From Morganella morganii (GTDB taxonomy: Bacteria; Pseudomonadota; Gammaproteobacteria; Enterobacterales; Enterobacteriaceae), in NCBI RefSeq assembly GCF_019243775.1, contig NZ_CP069157.1:3049418-3113417 (forward strand): 64,000 nucleotides of DNA, written 5' to 3'. This document shows positions 9,523 through 18,904 of this stretch, in pieces. The notes under the pieces are model-generated. The model made no database searches. It was not told the origin of the DNA and saw only the letters and a program-made list of their open reading frames with translations. Each line of letters starts with the position of its first letter. Position 1 is the stretch's first letter. The translations under genes and the position numbers were made by a program.

Positions 9523-10296
9523 ATGATCGAACAATTTTTCCGCCCTGCCACCTTAACGCAGGCAACTGAGCTGAAACAACGCTTTCAGGAAAACGCTGTC
9601 TGGTTTGCAGGCGGCAGTAAACTGAATGCGGTACCGACCAAAACTGACCGCACTGTCGCTATCTCACTGTCACTGCTGCCGCTGAAGTCCATCGAGTGGC
9701 AGGACGGTATTCTGCGCATCGGCGCGGTTGTCACGCTGGAAACGCTGCGTGAAAGCCCGCTGATCCCGCGTGCGCTGTATGACGCGCTCGGTTTTGTCTA
9801 TTCACGCCATATCCGTAACCAGGCCACCATCGGCGGGGAGATCGCCGCCTGTCAGCGCGAACATGCGCTGCTGCCGGTGCTGCTGGTACTGGATGCTCAG
9901 GTTCAGCTGGCCAGCAATGATGTGATCCCGCTGGAAAGCTATCTCGCCGCACCGGATGACCGCCTGATCACCCATCTGATTTTACAGGATCCGTTCCGCC
10001 GCTGTGCCACCCGTACTGTCCGCGAAACCGCTGACGGCTGGGCTGTGGTCACTGCCGCTGTCGCACTGACCGGTAATAATGAGCAGCGGATCGCCGTTGA
10101 CGGTGTCGGTTGCGGTATCAGCCGTCTGCCGCAGGTTGAGGCGAAAAATCTCAGCGGGGAAGCGCTGGAGAAAGCCGTCAGTCAGGCCGTGAATCCGAAA
10201 GCGGATTTACTGGGCAGCGAAGAATATAAACGCTATATCACCGGAATTTTAGTTTCAGACCTGCTGACAGACTGCCGGCAAATGGGGGAGGAATAA
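9523..10296 (+). CDS. ygfM: FAD-binding subunit of a molybdenum hydroxylase (YgfM)
   Basis: A 257-residue FAD-binding domain protein (CoxM/XdhB family), nearly the length of E. coli YgfM (259 aa). The FAD-contacting segments are visible: VWFAGGSKLNAVPTK near residue 27, and SRHIRNQATIGGEIAACQ near 92. This subunit passes electrons between the molybdenum subunit and NAD(P)+ or another acceptor. It is 3 bases ahead of xdhD, so the two are presumably made as a pair. No separate [2Fe-2S] subunit is encoded nearby. Confidence 0.9.
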   Translation: MIEQFFRPATLTQATELKQRFQENAVWFAGGSKLNAVPTKTDRTVAISLSLLPLKSIEWQDGILRIGAVVTLETLRESPLIPRALYDALGFVYSRHIRNQATIGGEIAACQREHALLPVLLVLDAQVQLASNDVIPLESYLAAPDDRLITHLILQDPFRRCATRTVRETADGWAVVTAAVALTGNNEQRIAVDGVGCGISRLPQVEAKNLSGEALEKAVSQAVNPKADLLGSEEYKRYITGILVSDLLTDCRQMGEE

Positions 10297-10299
10297 GAA

Positions 10300-13170
10300 A
10301 TGAACGTCCATTTTATACTTAACGGCACCCCGCATTCACCCGATTGCATTCCGGGCGAAAACGTCCGTAACATTCTGTTCAGCCTGGGTATGCACTCTGT
10401 GCGTAACAGTGATGACGGCTATGGCTTCGCAGGCTCTGACGCCATTTTGTTCAACGGCCGTATTGTCAACGCCTCACTGCTGATCGCCGCCCAGCTGGAA
10501 GGCGCAGTGATTGAAACCGCCGAATCTCTCGGCAAATGGAATGAACTGAGTGATGTTCAGCAGGCGATGGTGGATGTGGGTGTGATCCAGTCCGGTTATA
10601 ACGACCCGGCGGCTGCCCTGATCCTGACTGATCTTATCAAACGTATTCCGGAGCCGGATCGCGACCAGATTGATGATGCCCTTTCCGGACTGTTCAGCCG
10701 TGACGCTGGTTATCAGCAATTCTATGAAGTCATTGATCTGCTGGTAAAACGCCGCAAAGATCCGCACTACAAAGCTGACAATGCACCGGCCTTCCGTGAT
10801 GACCTGACCGTTGTCGGGAAAGTCACGCCGAAAACCGATGCTGCCGTAATGGTGCAGGCAAAACCGTGCTATGTGGAAGACCGCATTCCTGCCAATACCT
10901 GTGTCATTAAAATGCTGCGCAGCCCGCACGCTCACGCGCTGATCACCCGCCTGGATGTCAGTAAAGCGGAAGCCCTGCCGGGCGTGGTGCATGTTATCAC
11001 CCACAAAAACTGTCCGGATGTGTATTACACCCCCGGCGGACAGAGTGCGCCGGAGCCGTCTCCGCTTGACCGCCGCATGTTCGGTAAAAAACTCCGTCAC
11101 GTCGGTGACCGCGTGGCCGCTGTGGTGGCAGAAAACGAAGCTATCGCACTGAAAGCATTATCGTTAATCGAAGTCGAATATGACGTGCTGAAACCGGTTC
11201 TGTCTATCGATGAAGCCAAAGCTGACGGCGCACCGCTGGTGCATGATGAGCCGGTGATTTATGTTAACGGCGCGCCGGCCGACCTGGCAGAGCAGAATAA
11301 AAACGCGGCAGATCGCGGCGAGCATTTACAGATTAACTTCCCGATCGGCGCAAAACCGTGCAAAAACATTGCTGCGGGTGTTCACGGCCATATCGGGGAT
11401 CTGGATAAAGGCTTTGCCGAAGCGGATACCGTTATCGAGCGCACCTATGAATCCCGCCAGGTTCAGCAGTGCCCGACCGAACCGCATATCTGCTACACCT
11501 ACATGAACGGCGACCGTCTGGTGATCCACGCCTCCACTCAGGTACCGTGGCACTTACGCCGCCAGGTGGCGCGTATTCTCGGCCTGAAACAAAACAAAGT
11601 GCATGTGATTAAAGAGCGTGTCGGCGGCGGCTTTGGTTCCAAGCAGGATATCCTGCTGGAAGAAGTCTGCGCGTGGGCAACGTATGTCACCGGCCGTCCG
11701 GTCTCATTCCGCTACACCCGTGAAGAAGAGTTTATCGCGAACACCAGCCGCCATGTGGCAAAAGTGAAGATCAAACTGGGCGCGAAAAAAGACGGGAAAA
11801 TCACCGCCATCAATATGGAATTCCTGGCGAACACCGGCCCTTACGGTAACCACTCACTGACGGTACCGAGTAACGGTCCGGCGCTGTCACTGCCGCTCTA
11901 TCCGTGTGATAACGTCGATTTTCAGGTGACCACTTACTACTCCAACATCTGCCCGACCGGTGCATATCAGGGTTACGGGGCACCGAAAGGTAACTTCGCC
12001 CTGACCATGATCCTGGCCGAACTGGCGAAAGAACTGAATATCGACCTGCTGGATCTGATTGAAACCAACCGCGTGCATGAAGGTCAGGAACTGAAGATCC
12101 TCGGTGCTATCGGGGAAGGTAAAATGCCGACCTCGGTACCGACTGCCGCCAGCTGCGCCCTCGGCCCGATCCTGAAAAAAGGCCGCGAACTTATTAACTG
12201 GGATTCCCCGCGCAAACAGGACGGCGACTGGAAAACCGGACGCGGCGTGGCCATCATCATGCAGAAATCAGGGATCCCGGATATCGACCAGGCAAACTGT
12301 ATGGTCAAACTGGAATCTGACGGCACCTTTATCGTCCACTCCGGTGGTGCGGATATCGGTACCGGCCTCGATACCGTGGTCAAAAAACTGACCGCCGAAG
12401 TGCTGTGCTGCTGCCCGGATGATGTCCATGTTATCTCAGGGGATACTGACCACGCGCTGTTCGACAAAGGAGCTTATGCCTCCTCCGGCACCTGCTTCTC
12501 CGGTAATGCGGCGAAAATGGCGGCAGAGAATCTGCGTAAAAAAATCCTGTTCCACGGTGCCGCGCAAATCGGCGAGCCGGTGGAGGATGTCACCCTGGCG
12601 GCACCGGGTGTGGTGCGCGGTAAGAAAGGCGAAATCACATTCGCGGATCTGGCGCATGCAGCCGAAGGCGGTACCGGGTTTGGTGTGCTGGTGGCAAACG
12701 CCAGTTATATCACACCGGACTTTGCCTTCCCGTACGGGGCAAACTTTGCCGAAGTGGCCGTGAACACCCGTACCGGTGAAATCCGCCTGGATAAATTCTA
12801 CGCACTGCTCGACTGCGGTACGCCGGTGAACCCGGATCTGGCCTTAGGTCAGATTTACGGTGCCTCCATGCGTGCCATCGGCCACAGTATGTCAGAAGAG
12901 ATCCGCTACGACGCCAAAGGTGTACCGCTGACCCGCGACCTGAAAACCTACGGCGCACCGAAGATCGGCGATATTCCGCGTGATTTCCGCGCGTTCCTGG
13001 TGCCGAGTGATGACCAGGTCGGCCCGTATGGTGCGAAATCCATCTCGGAAATCGCGGTTAACGGTGCAGCACCGGCTATCGCCACCGCAATTCATGATGC
13101 CTGCGGTGTCTGGCTGCGTGAATGGCACTTCACGCCGGAAAAAATTCTGCGCGGCCTGAGCAAAATATAA
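10300..13170 (+). CDS. xdhD: Molybdenum hydroxylase XdhD (putative hypoxanthine/selenate-linked oxidoreductase)
   Basis: 956 residues, the same length as E. coli XdhD. Residues about 1-160 are a ferredoxin-like region whose cluster cysteines are replaced: RNSDDGYGFAGSD and IQSGYNDPA stand where xanthine dehydrogenases have CGxGxCGxC and QCGFCTPG. Residues about 170-290 form the oxidoreductase a/b hammerhead and 300-950 the molybdopterin-binding domain, with VGGGFGSKQD, QGYGAPKGN and GPYGAKSISE near the active site. The likely cofactor is MCD made by MocA and matured by YqeB/YqeC. A purine hydroxylase role is inferred from guaD and ghxQ beside it. It ends in an intrinsic terminator. Confidence 0.9.
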   Translation: MNVHFILNGTPHSPDCIPGENVRNILFSLGMHSVRNSDDGYGFAGSDAILFNGRIVNASLLIAAQLEGAVIETAESLGKWNELSDVQQAMVDVGVIQSGYNDPAAALILTDLIKRIPEPDRDQIDDALSGLFSRDAGYQQFYEVIDLLVKRRKDPHYKADNAPAFRDDLTVVGKVTPKTDAAVMVQAKPCYVEDRIPANTCVIKMLRSPHAHALITRLDVSKAEALPGVVHVITHKNCPDVYYTPGGQSAPEPSPLDRRMFGKKLRHVGDRVAAVVAENEAIALKALSLIEVEYDVLKPVLSIDEAKADGAPLVHDEPVIYVNGAPADLAEQNKNAADRGEHLQINFPIGAKPCKNIAAGVHGHIGDLDKGFAEADTVIERTYESRQVQQCPTEPHICYTYMNGDRLVIHASTQVPWHLRRQVARILGLKQNKVHVIKERVGGGFGSKQDILLEEVCAWATYVTGRPVSFRYTREEEFIANTSRHVAKVKIKLGAKKDGKITAINMEFLANTGPYGNHSLTVPSNGPALSLPLYPCDNVDFQVTTYYSNICPTGAYQGYGAPKGNFALTMILAELAKELNIDLLDLIETNRVHEGQELKILGAIGEGKMPTSVPTAASCALGPILKKGRELINWDSPRKQDGDWKTGRGVAIIMQKSGIPDIDQANCMVKLESDGTFIVHSGGADIGTGLDTVVKKLTAEVLCCCPDDVHVISGDTDHALFDKGAYASSGTCFSGNAAKMAAENLRKKILFHGAAQIGEPVEDVTLAAPGVVRGKKGEITFADLAHAAEGGTGFGVLVANASYITPDFAFPYGANFAEVAVNTRTGEIRLDKFYALLDCGTPVNPDLALGQIYGASMRAIGHSMSEEIRYDAKGVPLTRDLKTYGAPKIGDIPRDFRAFLVPSDDQVGPYGAKSISEIAVNGAAPAIATAIHDACGVWLREWHFTPEKILRGLSKI

Positions 13171-13183
13171 TTAAATCAACCCT

Positions 13184-13213
13184 GCCCTCGCCGGTTCCGG
13201 TGAGGGCTTTTTG
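13184..13213 (+). terminator. Rho-independent terminator after xdhD
   Basis: An 11-bp stem GCCCTCGCCGG / CCGGTGAGGGC with a 2-base gap is followed at once by TTTTTG. It ends the ygfK-ssnA-ygfM-xdhD transcript 18 bases ahead of guaD, although read-through into guaD is possible. Confidence 0.85.
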
Positions 13214-13231
13214 TAAGCAGAGGAGTCAGCT

Positions 13232-14548
13232 ATGTCGTCTGAACATACCGTCAAAGCGGTACGCGGGAAGTTCCTGGATATCACCCGCGTAGTGACCTCG
13301 ATGGACGATCTGCCCGATGCAGTCCGCCTGATTGATGACGGCCTGATGCTAATCCGGCGCGGAAAAATAGAGTGGTTCGGACAGTGGGAAGACGGGAAGC
13401 ATCTGATCCCGGAAACCGTCCGTGTCCGTGATTACACCGGGAAACTGGTGGTGCCGGGCTTTATTGATACCCACGTTCACTATCCGCAGAGCGAGATGAT
13501 CGGTGCTCACGGCGAGCAGTTACTCGAATGGCTCAACCGCCATGTGTTCCCGACCGAAAAGCTGTATCAGGATATTGATTACGCCCGTGAAATGTCAGCG
13601 TTTTTTATCAAACAACTGCTGCGTAACGGCACCACGACCGCACTGGTCTTCAGTACTGTTCACCCGGAATCGGTCAATGCCCTGTTTGATGCGGCAAGCC
13701 AGCTCAATATGCGCCTCATCACCGGTAAAGTGATGATGGACAGAAACGCGCCGGACTACCTCACCGACACACCGGAAAGCAGCTACGAAGAGTGTAAGGC
13801 ACTGATCGAACGCTGGCATAAGAAAGGGCGTCTGCTCTATGCCATCACCCCGCGTTTTGCACCGACCTCCAGCCCGGAACAACTGGCGGTGTGTCAGCGG
13901 CTGCGCGAAGAGTATCCGGACACCTGGGTTCACACTCACCTTGATGAAAACAAAGCAGAAATTGAGTGGGTAAAAGAGCTCTATCCGGACAGTAAAAACT
14001 ACCTGGATGTCTATCACCACTACGGACTGACCGGCGAACGCAGCGTATTTGCGCACTGTATCCACCTTGAGGAAGAAGAGTGGGACTGCCTGCACGATAC
14101 CGGCTCGGCGGTGGCATTTTGTCCGACATCAAACCTTTATCTCGGCAGCGGCCTGTTTAATCTGAAAAAGGCGCTGGCGAAAAAAGTGAAAGTCGGGATT
14201 GGTACGGATGTCGGTGCCGGAACGACCTTCAATATGCTGCAGACACTGAGTGAAGCTTACAAAGTGATGCAGTTGCAGAAAACCTGTTTAACCGCCTTTG
14301 AAGCGTTTTATCTCGCCACTCTCGGCGGCGCGCATTCATTAGGACTGGATAACTGTATCGGTAACTTTGCCGCCGGCAAAGAAGCGGATTTTGTGGTACT
14401 TGAACCGACCGCGACCCCGCTCCAGCAGTTGCGTTATGACAACTCACGCACGCTGGCGGAGAAACTGTTTGTGATGATTGCGCTTGGTGATGACCGCACG
14501 ATTTACCGGACTTACATCGATGGACGCCTGGTCTATGAACGGACCTGA
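13232..14548 (+). CDS. guaD: Guanine deaminase
   Basis: Hydrolyses guanine to xanthine and ammonia. The 438-residue product (E. coli 439 aa) is a zinc amidohydrolase with GFIDTHVHYPQ (HxH pair), THLDENKAEIEW, FAHCIHL and GIGTDVGAG supplying metal and catalytic residues. A clear AGAGGAG ribosome site precedes the ATG. It sits between a terminator and ghxQ, so it may have its own promoter or depend on read-through. Unlike E. coli, no xanthine permease gene (xanQ/ygfO) lies between xdhD and guaD. Confidence 0.95.
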   Translation: MSSEHTVKAVRGKFLDITRVVTSMDDLPDAVRLIDDGLMLIRRGKIEWFGQWEDGKHLIPETVRVRDYTGKLVVPGFIDTHVHYPQSEMIGAHGEQLLEWLNRHVFPTEKLYQDIDYAREMSAFFIKQLLRNGTTTALVFSTVHPESVNALFDAASQLNMRLITGKVMMDRNAPDYLTDTPESSYEECKALIERWHKKGRLLYAITPRFAPTSSPEQLAVCQRLREEYPDTWVHTHLDENKAEIEWVKELYPDSKNYLDVYHHYGLTGERSVFAHCIHLEEEEWDCLHDTGSAVAFCPTSNLYLGSGLFNLKKALAKKVKVGIGTDVGAGTTFNMLQTLSEAYKVMQLQKTCLTAFEAFYLATLGGAHSLGLDNCIGNFAAGKEADFVVLEPTATPLQQLRYDNSRTLAEKLFVMIALGDDRTIYRTYIDGRLVYERT

Positions 14549-14605
14549 CGCACACCAATGCAGTGATTAAAACACATTTTCATTTCATTCTCGGGGTCTG
14601 CAATT

Positions 14606-15973
14606 ATGTCTGATAATACAACACCGGATAACTCCGGGGCGGCAGCAAAAGGCGCACTGGACGCGTACTTTAAAATCTCCGCCCGCGGCAGCAGCGTCAA
14701 ACGGGAGATTCTGGCGGGAGTCACCACCTTCCTCGCCATGGTCTATTCTGTCATCGTCGTCCCTTCCATGCTCGGCAAAGCCGGGTTCCCGCCGGGTGCC
14801 ATCTTTGTCGCCACCTGTCTGGTCGCCAGTATCGGCTCCATCATGATGGGATTGTGGGCAAACCTGCCGATGGCTATCGGCTGTGCTATATCACTCACCG
14901 CCTTTACCGCATTCAGCCTGGTGCTCGGGCAGCAAATCAGTATTCCGGTTGCGCTCGGTGCGGTCTTTCTGATGGGTGTGATTTTTACCCTGATTTCCGT
15001 TACCGGGGTGCGAAACTGGATCCTGCGCAACCTGCCGATGGGGATAGCCCACGGCACCGGGATTGGTATCGGCCTGTTCCTGCTGCTGATTGCCGCCAAC
15101 GGTGTCGGTCTGGTTATCAAGAACCCGCTGGAAGGTCTGCCGGTGGCAATGGGGGCATTTACCTCCTTCCCGGTCGCCATGTCACTGATCGGACTGGCGG
15201 TGATTGTCAGTCTGGAAAAAATGCACGTCCCGGGCGGGATCCTGCTGGTGATTATCGGGATTTCAGTTATCGGCCTGATTGTTGACCCGAACGTCACCTA
15301 TCAGGGGCTGATCGCCATGCCGTCACTGAGTGGTGCGGACGGTAAATCTCTGATCTTCAGTATGGATATTATGGGTGCCCTGCAAACAGCGGTTCTGCCG
15401 AGTGTGCTGGCGCTGGTGATGACAGCGGTGTTTGATGCCACCGGCACCATCCGTGCCGTCGCCGGACAAGCCAACCTGCTGGACAAAGACAATCAGATTA
15501 TCAACGGCGGCAAAGCGCTGACCGTGGACTCCGTCAGCTCCATTATCTCCGGTGCGGTGGGTGCTTCTCCGGCAGCGGTATATATTGAATCCGCTGCGGG
15601 GACAGCCGCAGGCGGTAAAACCGGGCTGACTGCCGTAACCGTCGGCGTGCTGTTCCTGCTGATCCTGTTCTTCTCACCACTCTCTTACCTGATCCCGGGG
15701 TATGCAACCGCACCAGCACTGATGTATGTCGGCCTGCTGATGCTGAGTAATGTGGCAAAACTGGATTTCGACGACTCTGTCGATGCCATGTCCGGGCTGG
15801 TGTGTGCGGTCTTTATCGTACTGACCTGTAATATCGTCACCGGTATTATGCTGGGTTATGTCACCCTGGTCATCGGCCGCCTGGTGGCAAAAGAGTGGCG
15901 TAAACTCAACACCGGCACAGTGATTATTGCGGTGGTGTTAGTCGCCTTCTATGCGGGCGGCTGGGCTATCTGA
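14606..15973 (+). CDS. ghxQ: Guanine/hypoxanthine permease GhxQ (NCS2, AzgA-like)
   Basis: Inner-membrane proton symporter for guanine and hypoxanthine. The 455-residue protein has the same length as E. coli GhxQ (YgfQ) and reads as about 12-14 hydrophobic segments. Family markers are [17 protein letters not shown] near the start, [27 protein letters not shown], and [16 protein letters not shown] in the substrate region. With guaD and xdhD it completes an uptake-deaminate-oxidise route for purines. Confidence 0.92.
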   Translation: MSDNTTPDNSGAAAKGALDAYFKISARGSSVKREILAGVTTFLAMVYSVIVVPSMLGKAGFPPGAIFVATCLVASIGSIMMGLWANLPMAIGCAISLTAFTAFSLVLGQQISIPVALGAVFLMGVIFTLISVTGVRNWILRNLPMGIAHGTGIGIGLFLLLIAANGVGLVIKNPLEGLPVAMGAFTSFPVAMSLIGLAVIVSLEKMHVPGGILLVIIGISVIGLIVDPNVTYQGLIAMPSLSGADGKSLIFSMDIMGALQTAVLPSVLALVMTAVFDATGTIRAVAGQANLLDKDNQIINGGKALTVDSVSSIISGAVGASPAAVYIESAAGTAAGGKTGLTAVTVGVLFLLILFFSPLSYLIPGYATAPALMYVGLLMLSNVAKLDFDDSVDAMSGLVCAVFIVLTCNIVTGIMLGYVTLVIGRLVAKEWRKLNTGTVIIAVVLVAFYAGGWAI

Positions 15974-16001
15974 TCAATAAACAAACGTGGTTTTATTCCT
16001 T

Positions 16002-16024
16002 ACGGGGCACGCTGTGTGCCCCGT
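16002..16024 (+). terminator. Stem-loop terminator after ghxQ
   Basis: A 9-bp stem ACGGGGCAC / GTGCCCCGT with a 5-base loop, followed by TCTGTTAT. The U-tract is imperfect. It lies between ghxQ and the convergent NAD-kinase-like gene. Confidence 0.65.
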
Positions 16025-16058
16025 TCTGTTATCCGCCGCCCGGCGGTACACTGGTTTG

Positions 16059-16985
16059 TTATTCATACATCAGCCTTCCCTGTATATCCGCAATACCGAT
16101 TGTGACAATACATCCTGCATTGAAATGAAGAAAATCGGACTCTATCCCGTCAGAAAAAATAACCCCGTTTTCCGGCATCTGTGATTCAAGCTGTAATGTC
16201 ATCGTATTATCGACCGCCCCGAAAACCAGTGAGGTTCCGGATGTCCGCCTCGGGAAAGGCTCCCGCACACTGAACTGCAGCCGCTTTTCATCCCAGGCGA
16301 TCCCGGCGCGCAGCGGATGTGAACTGCCGCCGGTCACGCCCAGCGCACCGGCCAGAACAGACTGTAACCAGCCCGTCGAACCGAGCCCTGTTGAGACAAT
16401 CACCCCGGAGGAAGACTGCGCCTCCGCCTGCCCGCCGTGACTGAGAATATAGCGGGCCGATGTGTGACTTTTCGGCCCGATAAACAGATCATTGACCGCC
16501 AGCATTTTCTGTCCGTCATTGGTGACCGCCTGTGCAAAACTCAGGACTTTCGACGGCATATCCAGGTTCAGTGTCCGCATCACCACCGATGCCAGCTGCG
16601 GCAGTTCAAAAGGCAGCAGTATACCGTCCCAGCGTTCCGGATCCGGGTTAACCGCAATCACCGGCTGGCCGTTCAGGTATTTCAGGGTATTCGCCACCAG
16701 CCCGTCGCGGCCGATAATCACCACAATATCGCGGTCAGAAAACTGATACCCCGGCAGCAGCGTGCGATCCGGAATCTGTACCTGTCCCGCCTGCAGCAAA
16801 ATACGTTTCGCCTCTGTCAGCTGCGCCTGGTAGCGATCATGCTCCGCGAGATAATCACTCACGGAGATGCCGTTATGCTCCAGATAAAACTTCGCCTGCG
16901 GCCAGGTATTGAAACGGGCGATCAGCTCCTGTAACCGGGTTTTCTGTGTGACCAGGACAAACCGTACCTCATCCCGGCGGCTCAT
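16059..16985 (-). CDS. NAD-kinase-like protein (divergent ATP-NAD kinase fold)
   Basis: A 308-residue protein that I read as a divergent ATP-NAD kinase. The three family signatures survive in altered form: GRDG at residues 92-95 for GGDG, AVND at 163-166 for the N-E/D site, and STGLGSTGW at 198-206 for STPTGSTAY. The catalytic-site Asp of GGDG and the Asn-Asp pair are kept, so phosphotransfer remains possible, but substrate may differ from NAD. Residues 1-90 form an unfamiliar N-terminal extension. The gene overlaps the SPFH gene upstream by 4 bases (ATGA), so translation is coupled. Similar proteins are sometimes labelled 'sugar kinase' without proof. Confidence 0.7.
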   Translation of the reverse strand: MSRRDEVRFVLVTQKTRLQELIARFNTWPQAKFYLEHNGISVSDYLAEHDRYQAQLTEAKRILLQAGQVQIPDRTLLPGYQFSDRDIVVIIGRDGLVANTLKYLNGQPVIAVNPDPERWDGILLPFELPQLASVVMRTLNLDMPSKVLSFAQAVTNDGQKMLAVNDLFIGPKSHTSARYILSHGGQAEAQSSSGVIVSTGLGSTGWLQSVLAGALGVTGGSSHPLRAGIAWDEKRLQFSVREPFPRRTSGTSLVFGAVDNTMTLQLESQMPENGVIFSDGIESDFLHFNAGCIVTIGIADIQGRLMYE

Positions 16986-18004
16986 GCTTTGCTCACTTTT
17001 TTCATCATCTGACTGAACATATCCGGCGCGATATTCAGCTCACTTATTTTTCCGGCATTCTGTGCCAGTGACTCAAAGGCCATCGCCATCAGCTGCTCCG
17101 GCGCCATCCGGCTCAGTGCCAGGGCTTTGAGATTCTCCACCGGCAGCTCACGGTACGCTTTCATTTTGGTTTCAATGGCATACGCATCCGCATCGGACTG
17201 AACGCGCTGATTATCGGCACTGAGAGAAACCAGTGTCTGACGCTGCTGCTCCTCACCAATCTCTGCCGCCAGCCGCTCCTGCGCCATTGCCGCCTGTTCA
17301 CGCAACAGTGTGCGTTCGTTTTCCAGCCGGGATTCCTCTATCTGCTGCTCTTTTTTCTGCACAGAGAGATCGGTCTCCAGCTCAGCTTCTTTGATCGTGC
17401 GCTCCTGTTCAACGGAGGATTTACGCCGCGCATAAATCGCATCATCCGCCTCTTTCAGCAGGGATTCCCGGGCTTCCGCCTCAAGTGCGCGGGCCGTTTC
17501 AGGTGTCGGGGTAATCGCGGTGACAGAGAAATCCAGAATGGTGATCCCCAGAGCCTCAAGCGCCGCCTGCTGTGACAGACGTGACTGCACCAGTGCCACC
17601 AGCGACTGGCTGAGCAATAATGCACGGCGCAGCGGCGTGGACTGGATCTCCGCCTGGATAATGGTTTGTGCCGCGCGGACAATCCGGTCATTCAGTTTCA
17701 TCGGGTCGTCGGTCGCGTAGGTTTTTCCGTCCCGGTTGAGTACAAAGTTAAGCACTCCGGCCGTTTTTTCCGGCGCACTGACCTGAAAGGAGAGTTGCCC
17801 CTGAACGCGGAGGCTCTGGAAATCCGCTGTCTGGAAATTGAAAATAAACGGGGTTTCCTGCGCACTTAAGGGTAGTGCGGCGATCGATGTGGTCGCACTG
17901 TTGTACCAGAAGCTCAGCCCTTGTCCCTGACTTTTGACATGACCGTTCACGGAACGGATAACAAATGTGGACGGGTCTGCTTTAAAGAATTTTAAATTAA
18001 ACAT
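16982..18004 (-). CDS. SPFH/band-7 domain protein
   Basis: A 340-residue protein with an N-terminal band-7/SPFH region (about 5-185) and a long charged coiled coil (about 190-285, rich in E, K, Q and R). It ends in a short tail, QMMKKVSKA. Unlike typical slipins or flotillins I see no N-terminal membrane helix, so it may oligomerise at the membrane surface or in the cytosol. An RBS (GAGGTGA) lies 5 bases before the ATG at 18004. It leads an operon with the NAD-kinase-like gene and is divergent from a NrtR-like regulator, with three operator palindromes in the 159-base gap. Function unknown. Confidence 0.75.
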   Translation of the reverse strand: MFNLKFFKADPSTFVIRSVNGHVKSQGQGLSFWYNSATTSIAALPLSAQETPFIFNFQTADFQSLRVQGQLSFQVSAPEKTAGVLNFVLNRDGKTYATDDPMKLNDRIVRAAQTIIQAEIQSTPLRRALLLSQSLVALVQSRLSQQAALEALGITILDFSVTAITPTPETARALEAEARESLLKEADDAIYARRKSSVEQERTIKEAELETDLSVQKKEQQIEESRLENERTLLREQAAMAQERLAAEIGEEQQRQTLVSLSADNQRVQSDADAYAIETKMKAYRELPVENLKALALSRMAPEQLMAMAFESLAQNAGKISELNIAPDMFSQMMKKVSKA

Positions 18005-18016
18005 AGTATCACCTCA

Positions 18017-18098
18017 TTAGTGTCGTTATGACAATAACAAAATAGTGACTTATTGACACTATTGATGTCAAGCTGAATTAGTGTCTGAATGACATTTA
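18017..18098. promoter_or_regulatory. Three 21-bp NrtR-type operator palindromes
   Basis: Three imperfect palindromes of identical length lie at 18017-18037, 18042-18062 and 18078-18098. Each has the form TTAGTGTC / ATAGTGAC on the left and (A)TGACAnTAA / TTGACACTAT on the right, i.e. half-site TAGTGTC. They lie between the divergent SPFH and Nudix-regulator genes, and the third abuts the predicted -35 of the regulator. The TAGTGTC half-site is, from memory, like that of gammaproteobacterial NrtR regulators. Autoregulation plus control of the SPFH/NADK-like pair is inferred. Confidence 0.7.
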
Positions 18099-18100
18099 AT

Positions 18101-18128
18101 TTGCAATCCGGATTTCTCTCCTTACAAT
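18101..18128 (+). promoter_or_regulatory. Predicted sigma-70 promoter of the Nudix regulator gene
   Basis: TTGCAA at 18101-18106 and TACAAT at 18123-18128 are separated by 16 bases. The operator at 18078-18098 ends just upstream, so a bound repressor would block polymerase. Confidence 0.55.
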
Positions 18129-18163
18129 AGAATGACTTATCCCGATTTCAGGATGTGACGCAA

Positions 18164-18886
18164 ATGGATGAACAAACTTACCTCGCCGGTTATCAGCGCC
18201 GTGATTTTTTGTCGCCCCTGGTGACTGTTGATGCTGTGCTTTTCACTTATCACAATGAAACCCTGCATGTGCTGCTGGCCGAACGTGCGGAACATCCGGA
18301 GAAAGGCAAATGGGGATTGCCCGGTGGTTTTGTGGATGAGGCACAGGATAAGACTCTGGAAGATACCGTACTGCGGAAACTGCGGGAAAAAACCGGTGTC
18401 ACACCGCCGTACATTGAGCAGTTATGTACGGTCGGCAATGGTCAGCGGGACAAACGCGGCTGGTCAGTCACCGTCTGCTATACGGCACTGATTGCCATGC
18501 AGGCGTGTGAAAAGCAAATTAACACAGTGAATTCAGTCAGATGGATACCGCTGGATGAAGCAGAGAATATGATATTGGCGTTTGATCACCAGTTACTTAT
18601 CCGTCAGGCCAGAGCGCGGCTGCGCCAGAAATCCCTCTATTCCGTCGTGCCGGGATTCGCCCTGCCGGAAACCTTTACCCTGCCGGAATTACAGCACGTT
18701 CATGAAATTCTGATTGGTCAGCCGATTCAGAAAAAATCATTCCGCCGCCGTCTCGAACAGGCCGATCTGCTGATTGATACCGGTGAAAAACGGGCTGAAC
18801 GCGGTCGCCCGGCGGCACTGTACCGCCTGAAACCGGCGTCGGCTGATTACCGTTTTATCCGTAATCTGGAAACAGACGAAGAATAA
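18164..18886 (+). CDS. NrtR-family Nudix-domain transcriptional regulator
   Basis: 240 residues from the ATG at 18164; an in-frame GTG at 18155 is an alternative start. Residues about 17-140 are a Nudix fold with a degenerate box at 54-79 (GGFVDEAQ...LRKLREKTGV): the usual RE-x2-EE-x-G core has become RK-x2-EK-x-G, so hydrolase activity is doubtful. Residues about 150-235 look like the winged-helix DNA-binding domain of NrtR (RRLEQADLL, RGRPAALYRL). NrtR proteins sense NAD metabolites such as ADP-ribose and control NAD genes. Here the likely targets are the divergent SPFH and NAD-kinase-like genes and itself. Confidence 0.83.
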   Translation: MDEQTYLAGYQRRDFLSPLVTVDAVLFTYHNETLHVLLAERAEHPEKGKWGLPGGFVDEAQDKTLEDTVLRKLREKTGVTPPYIEQLCTVGNGQRDKRGWSVTVCYTALIAMQACEKQINTVNSVRWIPLDEAENMILAFDHQLLIRQARARLRQKSLYSVVPGFALPETFTLPELQHVHEILIGQPIQKKSFRRRLEQADLLIDTGEKRAERGRPAALYRLKPASADYRFIRNLETDEE

Positions 18887-18904
18887 AACCGTGTTCCGCC
18901 TGTA

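Noticed and set aside
16059-16985. Annotation as a sugar kinase
   Set aside because: The visible motifs (GRDG, VND, STGLGSTGW) fit an ATP-NAD kinase fold better than any sugar kinase family.
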